Assembly (NCBI RefSeq): GCF_900170035.1
Contig: NZ_LT828564.1
Coordinates: 1-64,000 of the forward strand
Source: Desulfamplus magnetovallimortis
Lineage (GTDB): Bacteria; Desulfobacterota; Desulfobacteria; Desulfobacterales; Desulfobacteraceae
DNA length: 64,000 nt
Reading direction: 5' to 3'
The notes under the pieces were generated by a model. It had not been told where the DNA came from, ran no database searches, and worked only from the letters and a program-made list of their open reading frames with translations. The position numbers and the translations under genes were made by a program. Of the stretch, positions 46,316 to 57,044 are shown one piece after another (the first letter of the stretch is position 1; the number at the start of each line of letters is the position of its first letter).

Positions 46316-47431
46316 TTATCCTTCAAAATGATTTACAGGCTTATTGTTTCCAGATTGGTATATGTATATATGGGAAAGGGAAGAAGCTGCAATAATTAAA
46401 TCGTCAGAAGTTGTGCTTAATAACTTAATTTCTTTTTTAGAGGCAGGTTCAAGTGAAAAAGATTCAACTATTTCTCCTTCCATATTAATATATTCAATGG
46501 AGTTATTGGATATATTTTCCATAATAATGCCATTTTTATAATTTTTTACAAAACAGGTTCCGTCTGGAATGGAAAGTGATTTATGCAGTGAGCCATTCTC
46601 CTTGGCATAAAAAAGCAGGTTAAATTTATTGCTGTAAAAATAGAGAGAATCACCTTTCACAAAAGCTGATGATAATCCCATCTCATTGTTAGGTTGAGGA
46701 TAATTATATGAAGCAGTATCAGAATTATTTAAAACAGGATCAAATGGAGCTATGTAGATGCAGTTAGCTGTTTTGTTGTGGTTGATCTGGTAGCCTTCAA
46801 TAAATTTATTGCTTTTAAGATCAAAAACAATAATGGCATCAAATAAAGTGCTCACCATGAAAATTTTGGTTCCTGAAATAAAAATATCCTGGCAGCTTTG
46901 GATAAATTTGCATTGAAAAGTTTGTTTTATCTCCATTTTTTTATTAAAAAAGATAAGTGAGCTTTGTATTATTGTACAAAAGATATCTTTATATTTATGT
47001 AATCTATAAAAATTAATATCGGGAATATTAGAGGTTTTGCTGTTCTTTTCAGTATTGTATTTTTTTGTCTTTAGATCAAGTTGGGTGGTCTGTGTATCAT
47101 ATATAGTTGTCAGTAATCTATTCTTATCTTCCGCCTTTAAAGGATATCTGGAAACTATGTTTTGTTGCTCTATAGTATAATAATAGATTTGGGAAGGTTG
47201 TTGCTCTGAGGATCTTTCAGTTGCAAGAAGAAGTGGTTCTGTTTCAATATCAGATGTCGGTAATGCCCCAACTATGCTATTATCTCCATTAGTGGTTGGT
47301 ACTTGATCATTAAGATTTATTGGTATTGGATCATGAAAATTTTTGAGCGATAACAGACAAGATCGTTTTATAATATTTTTTATAATTTTTTTATGATATT
47401 CTTTATAAATAGTATCCATTTCAAAAACCAA
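46316..47431 (-). CDS. Predicted beta-propeller-like protein, unknown function
   Basis: 371 residues. I do not recognise the family. From about residue 85 there are repeated short strand-rich blocks such as TKIFMVSTLFDAIIVFDLKS, GDSLYFYSNKFNLLFYAKE and DDLIIAASSLSHIYIYQSG, each ending in a hydrophobic-aromatic pattern as in six-bladed propellers. The N-terminal 85 residues are basic then polar and probably disordered. Codon use is AT-rich compared with the dcw genes. It heads the operon with Uma2 and GT41, so it may bind a substrate or glycan; that is inference. Confidence 0.5.
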   Translation of the reverse strand: MVFEMDTIYKEYHKKIIKNIIKRSCLLSLKNFHDPIPINLNDQVPTTNGDNSIVGALPTSDIETEPLLLATERSSEQQPSQIYYYTIEQQNIVSRYPLKAEDKNRLLTTIYDTQTTQLDLKTKKYNTEKNSKTSNIPDINFYRLHKYKDIFCTIIQSSLIFFNKKMEIKQTFQCKFIQSCQDIFISGTKIFMVSTLFDAIIVFDLKSNKFIEGYQINHNKTANCIYIAPFDPVLNNSDTASYNYPQPNNEMGLSSAFVKGDSLYFYSNKFNLLFYAKENGSLHKSLSIPDGTCFVKNYKNGIIMENISNNSIEYINMEGEIVESFSLEPASKKEIKLLSTTSDDLIIAASSLSHIYIYQSGNNKPVNHFEG

Positions 47432-47734
47432 CTATTTTTCAACCACAGCAACAAGATTATCAAATTGTAATCTGTTTGCATGGTTTATTTTTGTAAAATG
47501 AAGATTAGACTCAATCCGTAAATGACCGATTTTTTTTATCTGCTTTGCTATCATGATTCTCATCATAACAGCAAAGCTTTAAAAAACAATAATTAAATTG
47601 AATATTTTTTACTCAACAAAATCAGGTGCTTGTGTTTTAAAAAAGTCTAAATGCACACGAAATTTTGAGAAGTAGATCACCTGCTATTTCAGGTAGTTAC
47701 ATTTCATGTGCCGATCTCTGAACTCAGGTTGATT
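47432..47734. other. Intergenic, no gene seen
   Basis: About 300 AT-rich bases between two same-strand genes. It contains only weak dyads such as gctttgctatcatgattctcatcataacagcaaagc, which can fold as a GCTTTGCT/AGCAAAGC hairpin near 47541-47579. No ORF or RNA gene is recognisable. Confidence 0.4.
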
Positions 47735-48289
47735 TTAAGAATTAACAATAATTTTTGCAGGATTCCCAAAGGCTTTTTTTCCTGAAGAGATATCATTAAC
47801 AACAAGACTATTTGCACCTATTATACAGTTATCTCCAATAGTCACTCCTTTGGCAATGATCGCATTAGGTCCAATATAACATTGAGAGCCAATTGACGTT
47901 GGGGCATGTTCTATTGTATCTTTTCCTCCACTAATAGCCCATCTAACAGAATCATGTGTATATATTTGAACGCCAGCAGATATAGAACAATTATTTCCAA
48001 TTATAAGTCCACCTGATCCATCCAATAAGGAAAATGGTCCAATCCAAGTATTGCTTCCTACCTTAACATCACCAATAACAATGGCACTATCATAGATACT
48101 TGTCCCTTCGCCAAAACCAAGATATGAAGCTTTTTCCCATCGATCCGTAAAAAGTTCATTTATAGGCAGGCAGCGTTTCCATTGGCTCATTTTATTTCGT
48201 CTTAATGTATTTAATAAAGCCTTGATTTGCTTAAGTAGAGTATTTGTTTTAGAGTGTAATGAATTGAGTTTTTTTTTATTTTTACCCAT
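47735..48289 (-). CDS. Hexapeptide-repeat acyltransferase (LbetaH)
   Basis: 184 residues. The left-handed beta-helix hexapeptide pattern is clear: [37 protein letters not shown], and [26 protein letters not shown] contains a likely catalytic His. It resembles sugar O- or N-acetyltransferases (WbbJ, NeuD relatives) used in surface glycan synthesis. The N-terminal 40 residues are basic and helical. It belongs to the glycan cluster that follows. Confidence 0.85.
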   Translation of the reverse strand: MGKNKKKLNSLHSKTNTLLKQIKALLNTLRRNKMSQWKRCLPINELFTDRWEKASYLGFGEGTSIYDSAIVIGDVKVGSNTWIGPFSLLDGSGGLIIGNNCSISAGVQIYTHDSVRWAISGGKDTIEHAPTSIGSQCYIGPNAIIAKGVTIGDNCIIGANSLVVNDISSGKKAFGNPAKIIVNS

Positions 48290-48524
48290 AATTTTTATAC
48301 TTAAATTAAAATTTATCTTGTTGATAATGATAGCATCTTTGAAGCTTTTAGGTGATTATCATGAATAGATGTACCGATTAAGTACCAACCCACAAATAAT
48401 CATAGAAAAAAGTCTAAAAACTATCGGATTAATTTTGTTTCGGTACTTATCAAGAGATAAGGCTTGAATAACAGGAGTTTGAAGCAGGGTATGGTATCTG
48501 GGATTTTGTTTTACGCAAATCACC

Positions 48525-50457
48525 TTATTGGTTACTGTCTGGAAAGCCATTGTTTTTACCCGTATTCATATAATTTTTTAACCACCATTCAAAATTGAGT
48601 AAAGACCATATCAGCAACCGCCTGTTTTTTTTTCCTGTCAAATGTTCATTCACAAGAGATAAAACTGCTTTTTTATCCATATAATCATATATTCGAGCTT
48701 TTGAGTTAAAGAGTTGCTCTTTTACATAGTCTATACTCTCACCTTTAAACCAGGATGCATCAGGTGCTGAGAACCCTTGCTTTATAGCTGTATATATTTT
48801 TTTAGGTACGTATCTTTGCATTGCTTTTCTTAAAATCAATTTTCCATCTCTGGTCTTCTGAAAATATTGTTTTGTTTTGCCAGGTTCATTTTCATCAAGC
48901 CTGACAACATTTTTAAGATTGCCAAGTTTCATACTGATGGGCACCTGCATGGCAAAATCAACCAGTTCATTGTCAAGAAATGGCACTCTGCTTTCCAGGC
49001 CATGTGCCATGGAAAGCTTGTCTTCCACCAGAAGTAAACCATGTAAAAAAGTCTTGGCTTCAAAATACAATGAGCTGTTAACGTAATCTTCCGGTCTTCT
49101 GAGTTCATTTTGGTGGTATTTGAAGACATCCTTAAAAATGTCTTTTGTCCAGACGTTCCCGCATCTGTTCCAGATGGGTGAAAATATATTTTTTATCTCC
49201 TTATTTGGGATCAAACGTTGCCAGAACAGATAATATTTATCCACATAATCTTCAAAACTGTCGTTTACAACCGCTCTATAGTAACGCCAAGGATAGCCTC
49301 CAAACAATTCGTCTCCTCCTGTACCTGACAAAACAACTTTTACAAATTTTGATGCCAACTGTGTGGCATAAAAATTGGGGTAACTTTGTCCTACACGCGG
49401 TTCTTCAAGGTGCCAGGCTAATTTGGGAAGAACTCTTTCCATATCACCCGCTTTAAGAACCATTTCGTAATGTTCTGTCTTAAAAATGTAGGACATGTAT
49501 TCTGACATTACCCGTTCGTCAAATGCAAGTTCAAGGCCTGAAGCAGAGTGGAGGTCAAAACCACAGGTAAAGGTTTTAATGTATGGTAGCTGTTGTGCTG
49601 CAATGGCTGTAATTGCACCTGAATCCATGCCTCCACTCAAGAACGCTCCAAGTTCAACATCACTCACTAATTGACGTTTTACTGCTTTATAAAAAAGGCG
49701 ATCAAGCTCTTCAACGTATTCTTGAGTGTCAGCAGATGGAGTATCTGGTTCCCTGAAATTATAGTCCCAGTAATAACGGAGATCTAAAAATGACGTATTT
49801 TTGTTTGAAAGAGTATTTGTTTTTATTGTTGCATAGTGAGCTGCGGGAAACAGCTTAATTCCTTTTATAAGAGTTTTATCAGTAAAAAAAATTCTGGAAG
49901 GTAAAATATTCAATAAGCCCTTCAAAATCGACACTCCTTTTGACATCTGGATGCTCAAGGATAGCTTTTTGTTCGGAGGCAAAAATAAAGAGCTTGGGTG
50001 TTAATGTATAATAAAGTGGCTTTATTCCATAGCGATCTCTGGCAATAAACATGGTATCATTTAATCTATCCCATATTGCAAAAGCAAACATACCATTAAA
50101 CCTAATTACACATTCTTCACCCCACTCTATATATGAAATAAGAATTACCTCGGAATCAGTGTTTGAATTAAATCTATGGCCGGCTTGCTCCAATTCAGAG
50201 CGTAACTCTTGGAAATTATAAATTTCACCATTAAATACAAGAATAAATTGACCGTTTTCTGAAATCATGGGTTGATGACCTGCAGAAGAAAGATCAATGA
50301 TAGCAAGACGTCTATGAGCTAATCCTGCAAAGCGGTCTATATAGAAACCTTCACCATCTGGTCCTCTGTGAGAAATAGCATCTGTCATCCTTTTTAAGAT
50401 GACCTGCGAGACCGGCTCTGTTTTGGTAATATTTATTATTCCACATATTCCACACAT
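48525..50457 (-). CDS. asnB: Asparagine synthetase (glutamine-hydrolysing), frameshifted
   Basis: About 640 residues in two frames: the N-terminal part 50457-49879 and the C-terminal part from about 49890 to 48525. They join cleanly (EYFTFQNFF then TDKTLIKG) if one base is removed from the A8 run at 49884-49891. The Ntn glutaminase domain starts MCGICGIINI with Cys2 as nucleophile. The synthetase domain has the pyrophosphate loop VELGAFLSGGMDSGAI and LSGTGGDELFGGYPW. Such AsnB paralogues in polysaccharide clusters often amidate uronic acids or make amidated glycans rather than free Asn. The start overlaps the DegT gene by 22 bases. Confidence 0.85.
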
Positions 50458-51551
50458 AGTTTTTTTATCTCTTTTATTACCTCTGCTTGTTCATTTTCAG
50501 TCATATCGTGATACATTGGCAAAGTCAGGCAGTGTTCATAGGCGTATTTACTACCATCCATATCTCCAACTATACGGCATCGAGGATTGTCATAAAATGC
50601 TTTATGCATGTGCAGTGCATATGTTCCAATTTGCGTTTCAATCCCTTTCTCTGCAAGTTTTAAAATAATTTGGTTTCTATTTTGCACAAAAATACAGCAT
50701 GATTGAAATGAATGTCTTCCATTTGTCAGCGTTTTTGGGATTCCTATGGTATCAACTTTTTTGAAAACGTCATAATATTGTGCTGCAAGTTTTCTTCTTC
50801 TGACAAGAAGTTCATTGACATGAATCATCTGCCCCAGACCCACTGCTGCTTGAATATTGCTCATTTTATAATTGGTTCCGATATGTTCGAAAGTGGCAGT
50901 AGATCTTAACTCTTGTATGTCCATACCAAAATGTTTATATGATTGCATCCATTGTGCAAGCTGATCATTATTTGTCGTTATAAGTCCCCCTTCTCCAGTA
51001 GTAATAAATTTTCTGGGATGAAGACTGAATACACTGATATCTGCTTGATTCCCTGTTTTGACTGAATTATATTCAGAACCTAATGAACAGGCTGCATCTT
51101 CAATTATATGAAGGTTGTATCTGTTTTTTATTACATTAAGGCTATTATAATCTAACGGGTTGCCAAATATTGAAACTGGCATAATTGCTTTTGTTCGAGG
51201 AGTAATTGCGTTTTCAATGGCACTTTTATCAATAAGCATTGTTTGTGGATCTATATCAACAATGACAGCAGTTGCTCCGACAATGTTTACCACTGATGCC
51301 GTTGCAGGATAAGTATAATCTGGTATAATTATTTCGTCTCCAGAAGTGATGTTAAGAGAACGCAGTGCTGTCTCAAGCCCTACAGTACAATTACATACGG
51401 CTAAAACATGTTTGACTTCAAGATATTTTTGTATTGTGCTTTCAAATTTTTTTGTAACAGTGCCTTCGGTTAAATATCCGCTTTCAAGAACTTTTAAAAC
51501 CTCTTCTTTAATATTTTCATTAATATAAGGTTTTATTAGTGGAATTTTCAT
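50436..51551 (-). CDS. DegT/DnrJ/EryC1/StrS PLP aminotransferase
   Basis: 371 residues. A nucleotide-sugar aminotransferase of fold type I. Visible are LEVKHVLAVCNCTVGLETAL, GDEIIIPDYTYPATASV, the Asp/Ala region IIEDAACSLGSEY, and the PLP-binding Lys in SLHPRKFITTGEGG (about 181-194). It installs an amino group on a keto-sugar. Its start overlaps the epimerase stop by four bases (ATGA), and its stop overlaps asnB. Confidence 0.93.
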   Translation of the reverse strand: MKIPLIKPYINENIKEEVLKVLESGYLTEGTVTKKFESTIQKYLEVKHVLAVCNCTVGLETALRSLNITSGDEIIIPDYTYPATASVVNIVGATAVIVDIDPQTMLIDKSAIENAITPRTKAIMPVSIFGNPLDYNSLNVIKNRYNLHIIEDAACSLGSEYNSVKTGNQADISVFSLHPRKFITTGEGGLITTNNDQLAQWMQSYKHFGMDIQELRSTATFEHIGTNYKMSNIQAAVGLGQMIHVNELLVRRRKLAAQYYDVFKKVDTIGIPKTLTNGRHSFQSCCIFVQNRNQIILKLAEKGIETQIGTYALHMHKAFYDNPRCRIVGDMDGSKYAYEHCLTLPMYHDMTENEQAEVIKEIKKLCVEYVE

Positions 51552-52555
51552 TCTTTCACCTTTGACCGTCTTTTCTGCACAGCATCCTTATGGGAGTCTC
51601 TCCATTTAATCAATTCTTTTAAACCTTGTTTCAGCTCTATTTTTGCTTTAAACCCGATCTCTTTTTTAGCCATGTCAGGAGAGCCAACACGGTTTTTTAC
51701 AAAGGTTAATCCACCGGGAGCATACTCAATTTGCATATCTGAGTTTGTCACTTCAAGAATTAGTTCTGCCAGCTCTTTTATTGATGTTTTAATTCCTGTG
51801 CCCACATTGTAAAATGAGTCTGTTACATCTGATTTCATAGCATCAATATTTGCCTGGGCACAGTCTTTGACATAAATGAAATCATATGCCTGGGAACCGT
51901 CTCCGTAAACAACCGGTGGCAGACCCTGATCAAGTCTATCAAGAATTTTCATAATAACTGCGATGTAGGTGCCCTGATAATCTTGTCTTGAACCGTATAC
52001 ATTCATATAACGTAATCCTGCATAGTTGAAATATTTTTCCGTATCTTTATAACGATGATACAGTGCACGACACATCTGCTCTCCTGCAATCTTGGTAGCT
52101 CCATAAAAATTTGTATTGTTATACGGATGATTTTCTGTGATGGGTTCTTCCACAGCATCCCCATAAACACTTGCCGAGGAGGAGTACACCAGACGTCTGA
52201 TGCCATTATTGAGCATAGCTTCAAGGACATTGAATGTACCTCCCATATTGACTTCAAAAGCAGAGCGTGGGAAATCATAGCAGTGCAGCAGCCACAGGGC
52301 AGCCAGATGAAAAACTCCATCCATGCCTTTCATGGCTGAATCAAGAATGTCTCTATGCAGCAACTCTCCACCAAGATCAAAGACTTTTACCCGTGGATCC
52401 ATTAATGCATGGGCAATGTTCTCCTCACTACCTCTGGTGAAATTGTCAAAAATACGAATTTCTGCAACATCCTCTTTGGTGAGTAAGTCAACCAGATGAG
52501 AGCCAATAAATCCTGCTCCACCAATAACAAGAAATTTCTTTCCATTGATGTCCAT
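51548..52555 (-). CDS. NAD-dependent nucleotide-sugar epimerase/dehydratase (SDR)
   Basis: 335 residues. The Rossmann motif is VIGGAGFIGSHLVDLL (about 10-25) and the catalytic motif YGATK with SSSASVYGD before it. It is a GalE/WbpP/dehydratase-type extended SDR acting on UDP- or GDP-sugars. The substrate cannot be told. It lies eight bases after the large fusion protein and overlaps DegT by four bases. Confidence 0.93.
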   Translation of the reverse strand: MDINGKKFLVIGGAGFIGSHLVDLLTKEDVAEIRIFDNFTRGSEENIAHALMDPRVKVFDLGGELLHRDILDSAMKGMDGVFHLAALWLLHCYDFPRSAFEVNMGGTFNVLEAMLNNGIRRLVYSSSASVYGDAVEEPITENHPYNNTNFYGATKIAGEQMCRALYHRYKDTEKYFNYAGLRYMNVYGSRQDYQGTYIAVIMKILDRLDQGLPPVVYGDGSQAYDFIYVKDCAQANIDAMKSDVTDSFYNVGTGIKTSIKELAELILEVTNSDMQIEYAPGGLTFVKNRVGSPDMAKKEIGFKAKIELKQGLKELIKWRDSHKDAVQKRRSKVKE

Positions 52556-52563
52556 GGGGTTCC

Positions 52564-55500
52564 TTAAAATGTATATATTTTAGATGCTTTAGTGTTACCT
52601 TGCTGATACTTTTCATGATTCATTATCAAATCATATGTATACAAACAGCTTTTTATAATATTCTTAATACGAAAATACTTTAGTGCAAATTTTCTGCTTT
52701 CCATGCCTGTTTTTACAAGTTTATCTCGATTTTCCACAAGATCTATTATCTGTGCCTCAAGGCTCTCCCTGTCAACAACAATAGAGGGGGCATCCGGATA
52801 AAGAGATAATACAAAAGGATCAAGACAGCACATCACAGGGTGACCCAGAAACATGCTTTCCACTCCGCTCAATCCCCATCCTCCATGTAGAGAAGTAAAG
52901 GTAATATGACATTTTTGTTTGCGATGGAGGCATTCATTATTAGAAACACCTTTAATTATTTCCACATCAACCGGAAGACCTTTTTTTTGCAATTTTTTTA
53001 CAGTAGTTTGTAAAAAATCATATCCCTTTAATGGGGAACCTCCAGAGCCTGCTACAATTTTAACTATACCTTCTGGATATTCAGCACAGGGAATATCTTT
53101 TTCATCCATATCTCCATATTTACTGAAATAGTAGTGGTGTACATGATAAAAAGATTTGTCAAGAAGTGAAGTGATCGTAAAGTCGTTGGCGGTCAATGCC
53201 GCAATGCCAGTTTTTTTATGCCATGCATTGCATTTTTTTCCATTTTCTCTAAGGACAGAGCCGTAATAAGCTACAAGACAATTGCGTGGTGTTACAAAGT
53301 TATCAAACTTAATTCCTGGGAAATCAAAAATGTATCGTCCAAAATGGTAAAAATCTGCATTTTTTACAATTTCAATTGCCTCATCATAATCATTACCACA
53401 TTCATCCAAAATAATATCTTTGTCATAAGAAAAATGATCGTCATGCCAAATAATACATCTTGCTTTATGCTCTGAGTATTTATTGATTCCTCTCATTAAC
53501 CCGGTAAGTCCGCCTGCTATGTTAAAGTCAGAAATAATACATATATTCATGCCTGTCTTTAAGTGCCACTGATCCGGTGGAATCTGTTTTAGAAAAACAT
53601 CATTGATTTGAGTTGAAGAAAAAACATTCTGCTCATTATCATTATTTTGCGCTTTAATTTTTTCTAATGATTGAGATTTTTTATGATAACTGCCCTCTTC
53701 AATAAGAGTATTGATTTTTGAGTAACACTCTTTGACATTTAGAATTATTTCTGCATCTGTACCCTGTGCAAGAAGATAAGGAATCATATAGTAATAAGGC
53801 GATATCTCGGATTCATATCCACCACGATCAATACTTTTATCATCAAGAAGATAACATAGCATCCCATTGGTATACCCAAGAACAAACGTGTTCTCTGGAT
53901 AGCTGGTAATGTTTTTAAGGCTGATCCCCAATTCTGCTACAGACCCTGCAGGAAAACAGATAAATGTGGAATTATTTCCAATGGATGAGACTAACACATC
54001 AAGAGCAAGAGCGTTTGGAAAATCGCCTAAAGGATATGTCGCAGATAATCTTGCTGCCCACTCCCTTATAACAGGGGCTGATAGCAGGTCGTTTTTAAGC
54101 TGATTAATTCGATTGATATCAGGAACTTTTTTGAGCCGTAAATACATGGTTTGACTGGTGCAGAAAATGCTTGATTCTGTCAATGGTTTCAATAGAGCAT
54201 TATCAAGGGCAGTTTCAATGCATTGTGCCATGATCCTGCCATTTTTTTGGGCATCCTGTGATGTGCTGGAAAGGACTTGCTTGCCATTGAGTGTTGACGC
54301 CTCCTTTATGTCACCGGATGCCCCCTGAAGATACATGACATGGTCAACCTTACCTGTTTTTAAAAGCTCTTCCCTGAAATATCCCGGAAAATCAGCAGAT
54401 ATATTGTTTTCCATTCCAAGCCCGGTTGGTTGGCAGCCGTGATTGACCATTATAATTTTCTTGTTACTCTTCTTTAGTTCCAACAGAAGAAAAGGGGTGT
54501 GTTGATCATAAATTCCAGTCTTATAAGGCTGGAACTCTATTTTTTCGTTTTTTCCAGGTATGCCGTGTACGTTTACTCCAATACTGACATCTGTATTGCC
54601 TGAGTAGATATGTGACTCTTCAAGGTTATCATGAAGCATTGATAGTGAATTTCCGACAATACCCGCAATTTCCGTTGCATACTCTTTAAAATATGGACCC
54701 ATCGTCCTGAATGTATGAGACAATGTTCCTGGTCCGTAATGGGTGTGAGATGCATTTAAGATAATTCTCTCTGATGATATTCCCCATTGTGAAGCAGTAT
54801 TTCGGATAATTTCCACCATTTCACTGCCAAATCCAAAAATATCTGCTGCAACAAACAGGATTTTTGTCTGGCTTTCATCTTCAATTAAAAGAAGCTGCAT
54901 TCTCAGAGGAGAGCCCACTCCAATTGCTTTTCTATCTTCTCCTATAATGCCCTGAAGAAAAACCGGATTTTCATCTGATACCTTTGGTGTTATATTGAAA
55001 TCTCCAAACGAAGTGTGGAAACAGGCAGGAGAATCTGATTCAGATACAACTGGCCTTTTGATGTTATCTATATGTATCTTTAATGAATGGGTATTGGAGT
55101 CTTTAACAGGTTCGTTGACAGGTTCTTTTATTGTAATATTTTCGGATATTGCAATATTGCCAGGCTGGAAAATTCCGCCTTTTTTCAAGTTTTTGATAGA
55201 ATCAAGATAGCATTGGTCATCAGACAGAATCCAGGCAATATTCAGACAGGCCAATGCTGTAATGTTGCCTTTTATTGTGCTCTCTTGCTGCTGGGCGACC
55301 ATGTTATATGCCAATGCCAGCTTTTTGGTATTTTTTACGTTATCAAGTTCATGCTCAAGATAATTGTTCAATATGACGGCTGTTATTTGAAGAAATGATT
55401 TTCCATTGTTTACCTTGAGCATATACTCGGCAATAATTACAAGAGTTGCAAGATTCATTGTTTCGTAATCTTTAGTCAGATCCAGAAATTTTGTAATAAC

Positions 55501-56823
55501 AGCTTCGAGGGATTGGAATGCATCTTTTTTTCTTTCCAGAAAAATTTTATATTCAAGCATTGCTGTTTCAAACTCTTCCGAGTATGTGTTCTGGCGATTT
55601 GAAAGAGCATAGATTACTTTTTCAAGAAGATCCCATCTATCTGCCCTCTCAAGAGCTGATAGAAGAGGTTCGTGAAGTTCGGTGTTTTTGAGAAACGCTT
55701 CCTGACACCTGTTCCATAATTTTTCATAATCATCAAATCTTTTTAGTGCTATGTAGGCACTCATTAGCCAGAATTCAAGTGCAGATACTGCATCGGAAGT
55801 TGTGGTGGAGACCAGACAGGTATTGTTAACCTGTATAATCTTTTCAGAAACAGAATCTTTAGCTGAGGATCTGTTTTTCTGTTGATCAACAGACCGGATA
55901 AAGGCTTCCCCGCCTTCAATGACAATATTATGATGATTGAGGAAGTATCCTGTACAGGCAAGATCATAAAGAAGATCTGTTTCATCAGGAAGTTTCTCAA
56001 GTCCCTCCTGTACAATCTCAAGAGCAGTATCATAATCTTCTTTATCTATTAAAGTTATAGACAGTATGTGATAGATTGAGTAATAAAAATGGATATCGGC
56101 ATCTTTCTCTTGTACGGTTTTAAGCAAATCAAGACATCTTTTTGCATACTCAATGCCTTTATCCTCCTCGTTCATCTGCATACATAGCTGACTCAGATAA
56201 AAATATGCATGATAATCATCAGTATTTTGTTCCACTCTGCGATGCAGAAGATAGGATGTCCTTTTATATCTCTCCTGCATCTTCTCTTCAGGCAGTGCAT
56301 ATCCATAGTGGAAAAGATTTAGATCAAGTTCACCAGCACCCCCTTTGTATTCAGGCGTATTATGCACAGTTCCTCTGTAAATAAAATCCGCATTATTTCT
56401 GAAAAAGCGTACACGCTTGATTGTATTGGTAACTTCACCAGCTATGTTTTTTTCCAGAACAGGAATAAACAATGCATTTTCATTTTTAGATTTTTTCTTT
56501 AATGTCTCTTTTAATTTGTTTTTTGTAATAGCAGTTGCATCCAGTTCTTCATCAGCATCTATGACAAGTATCCAGTCTCCGGTTGCATAGCTGATCGACT
56601 GATTTCTGTGTCTGCTGAAATCATCTTCCCAGGGATGGTGGAATATTCTTGTATTAAAAGATTGTGCAATTTTAACTGTTCTGTCTGTTGATCCTGTATC
56701 AACAATGATAATCTCGTCCACAAGATGTTTAATGCTGTTGAGGCATCGCTCAAGCATTGCTTCCTCATTTTTTACGATCATGCAGGCAGATAGTTTTATA
56801 TTTGTTGTTTTCTTTTTTTTCAT
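52564..56823 (-). CDS. GT2-TPR-ceramidase-like-GT4 fusion protein
   Basis: 1419 residues with four blocks. (1) GT2 glycosyltransferase (about 9-220): LSACMIVKNEEAMLERCL, IIVDTGSTDRTVKIA and the DxD-type DADEELD. (2) Helical TPR-like region (about 220-570). (3) A domain like neutral/alkaline ceramidases (about 600-1060), with FGDFNITPK, NASHTHYGPGTLSH (the THTHSGPG-type zinc site), VNHGCQPTGLGMENNISADF and LQGASGDIKE. (4) GT4/GT-B-like C-terminus (about 1090-1400) with ICIISDFNIAGGLTGLMRG, GGSPLKGYDF and HGGWGLSGVESMFLGHPVM. The fusion suggests one protein that both cleaves or binds an amide-lipid-like substrate and adds sugars. It starts the glycan operon. Confidence 0.85.
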   Translation of the reverse strand: MKKKKTTNIKLSACMIVKNEEAMLERCLNSIKHLVDEIIIVDTGSTDRTVKIAQSFNTRIFHHPWEDDFSRHRNQSISYATGDWILVIDADEELDATAITKNKLKETLKKKSKNENALFIPVLEKNIAGEVTNTIKRVRFFRNNADFIYRGTVHNTPEYKGGAGELDLNLFHYGYALPEEKMQERYKRTSYLLHRRVEQNTDDYHAYFYLSQLCMQMNEEDKGIEYAKRCLDLLKTVQEKDADIHFYYSIYHILSITLIDKEDYDTALEIVQEGLEKLPDETDLLYDLACTGYFLNHHNIVIEGGEAFIRSVDQQKNRSSAKDSVSEKIIQVNNTCLVSTTTSDAVSALEFWLMSAYIALKRFDDYEKLWNRCQEAFLKNTELHEPLLSALERADRWDLLEKVIYALSNRQNTYSEEFETAMLEYKIFLERKKDAFQSLEAVITKFLDLTKDYETMNLATLVIIAEYMLKVNNGKSFLQITAVILNNYLEHELDNVKNTKKLALAYNMVAQQQESTIKGNITALACLNIAWILSDDQCYLDSIKNLKKGGIFQPGNIAISENITIKEPVNEPVKDSNTHSLKIHIDNIKRPVVSESDSPACFHTSFGDFNITPKVSDENPVFLQGIIGEDRKAIGVGSPLRMQLLLIEDESQTKILFVAADIFGFGSEMVEIIRNTASQWGISSERIILNASHTHYGPGTLSHTFRTMGPYFKEYATEIAGIVGNSLSMLHDNLEESHIYSGNTDVSIGVNVHGIPGKNEKIEFQPYKTGIYDQHTPFLLLELKKSNKKIIMVNHGCQPTGLGMENNISADFPGYFREELLKTGKVDHVMYLQGASGDIKEASTLNGKQVLSSTSQDAQKNGRIMAQCIETALDNALLKPLTESSIFCTSQTMYLRLKKVPDINRINQLKNDLLSAPVIREWAARLSATYPLGDFPNALALDVLVSSIGNNSTFICFPAGSVAELGISLKNITSYPENTFVLGYTNGMLCYLLDDKSIDRGGYESEISPYYYMIPYLLAQGTDAEIILNVKECYSKINTLIEEGSYHKKSQSLEKIKAQNNDNEQNVFSSTQINDVFLKQIPPDQWHLKTGMNICIISDFNIAGGLTGLMRGINKYSEHKARCIIWHDDHFSYDKDIILDECGNDYDEAIEIVKNADFYHFGRYIFDFPGIKFDNFVTPRNCLVAYYGSVLRENGKKCNAWHKKTGIAALTANDFTITSLLDKSFYHVHHYYFSKYGDMDEKDIPCAEYPEGIVKIVAGSGGSPLKGYDFLQTTVKKLQKKGLPVDVEIIKGVSNNECLHRKQKCHITFTSLHGGWGLSGVESMFLGHPVMCCLDPFVLSLYPDAPSIVVDRESLEAQIIDLVENRDKLVKTGMESRKFALKYFRIKNIIKSCLYTYDLIMNHEKYQQGNTKASKIYTF

Positions 56824-57044
56824 AAATATTTTCCGATGATTTTATGAGGTTAGGCTTGACGTTTTATTTGTTGGTGCAATTTTGCATCAATGTTGGGCAT
56901 CCTTCATTCTTCAGTTGACACTTAGCTGAAATAAAATTTTTTTTTGGGGGCAAGGGCCACTTTTTTTTAAAAAAAGTTGTGAGCAGATTCCCTTTTGATG
57001 TATCTTTGTAATATACAAAAAAAAACACTGATACAGGAGAGAAT

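Noticed and set aside
47541-47579. GCTTTGCT/AGCAAAGC dyad as a terminator
   Set aside because: The loop is long and no T-run follows the stem on either strand; left as an unassigned dyad.
48359-48550. 63-residue minus-strand ORF after asnB
   Set aside because: It overlaps the end of asnB in another frame, has no ribosome site and shows no known motif.
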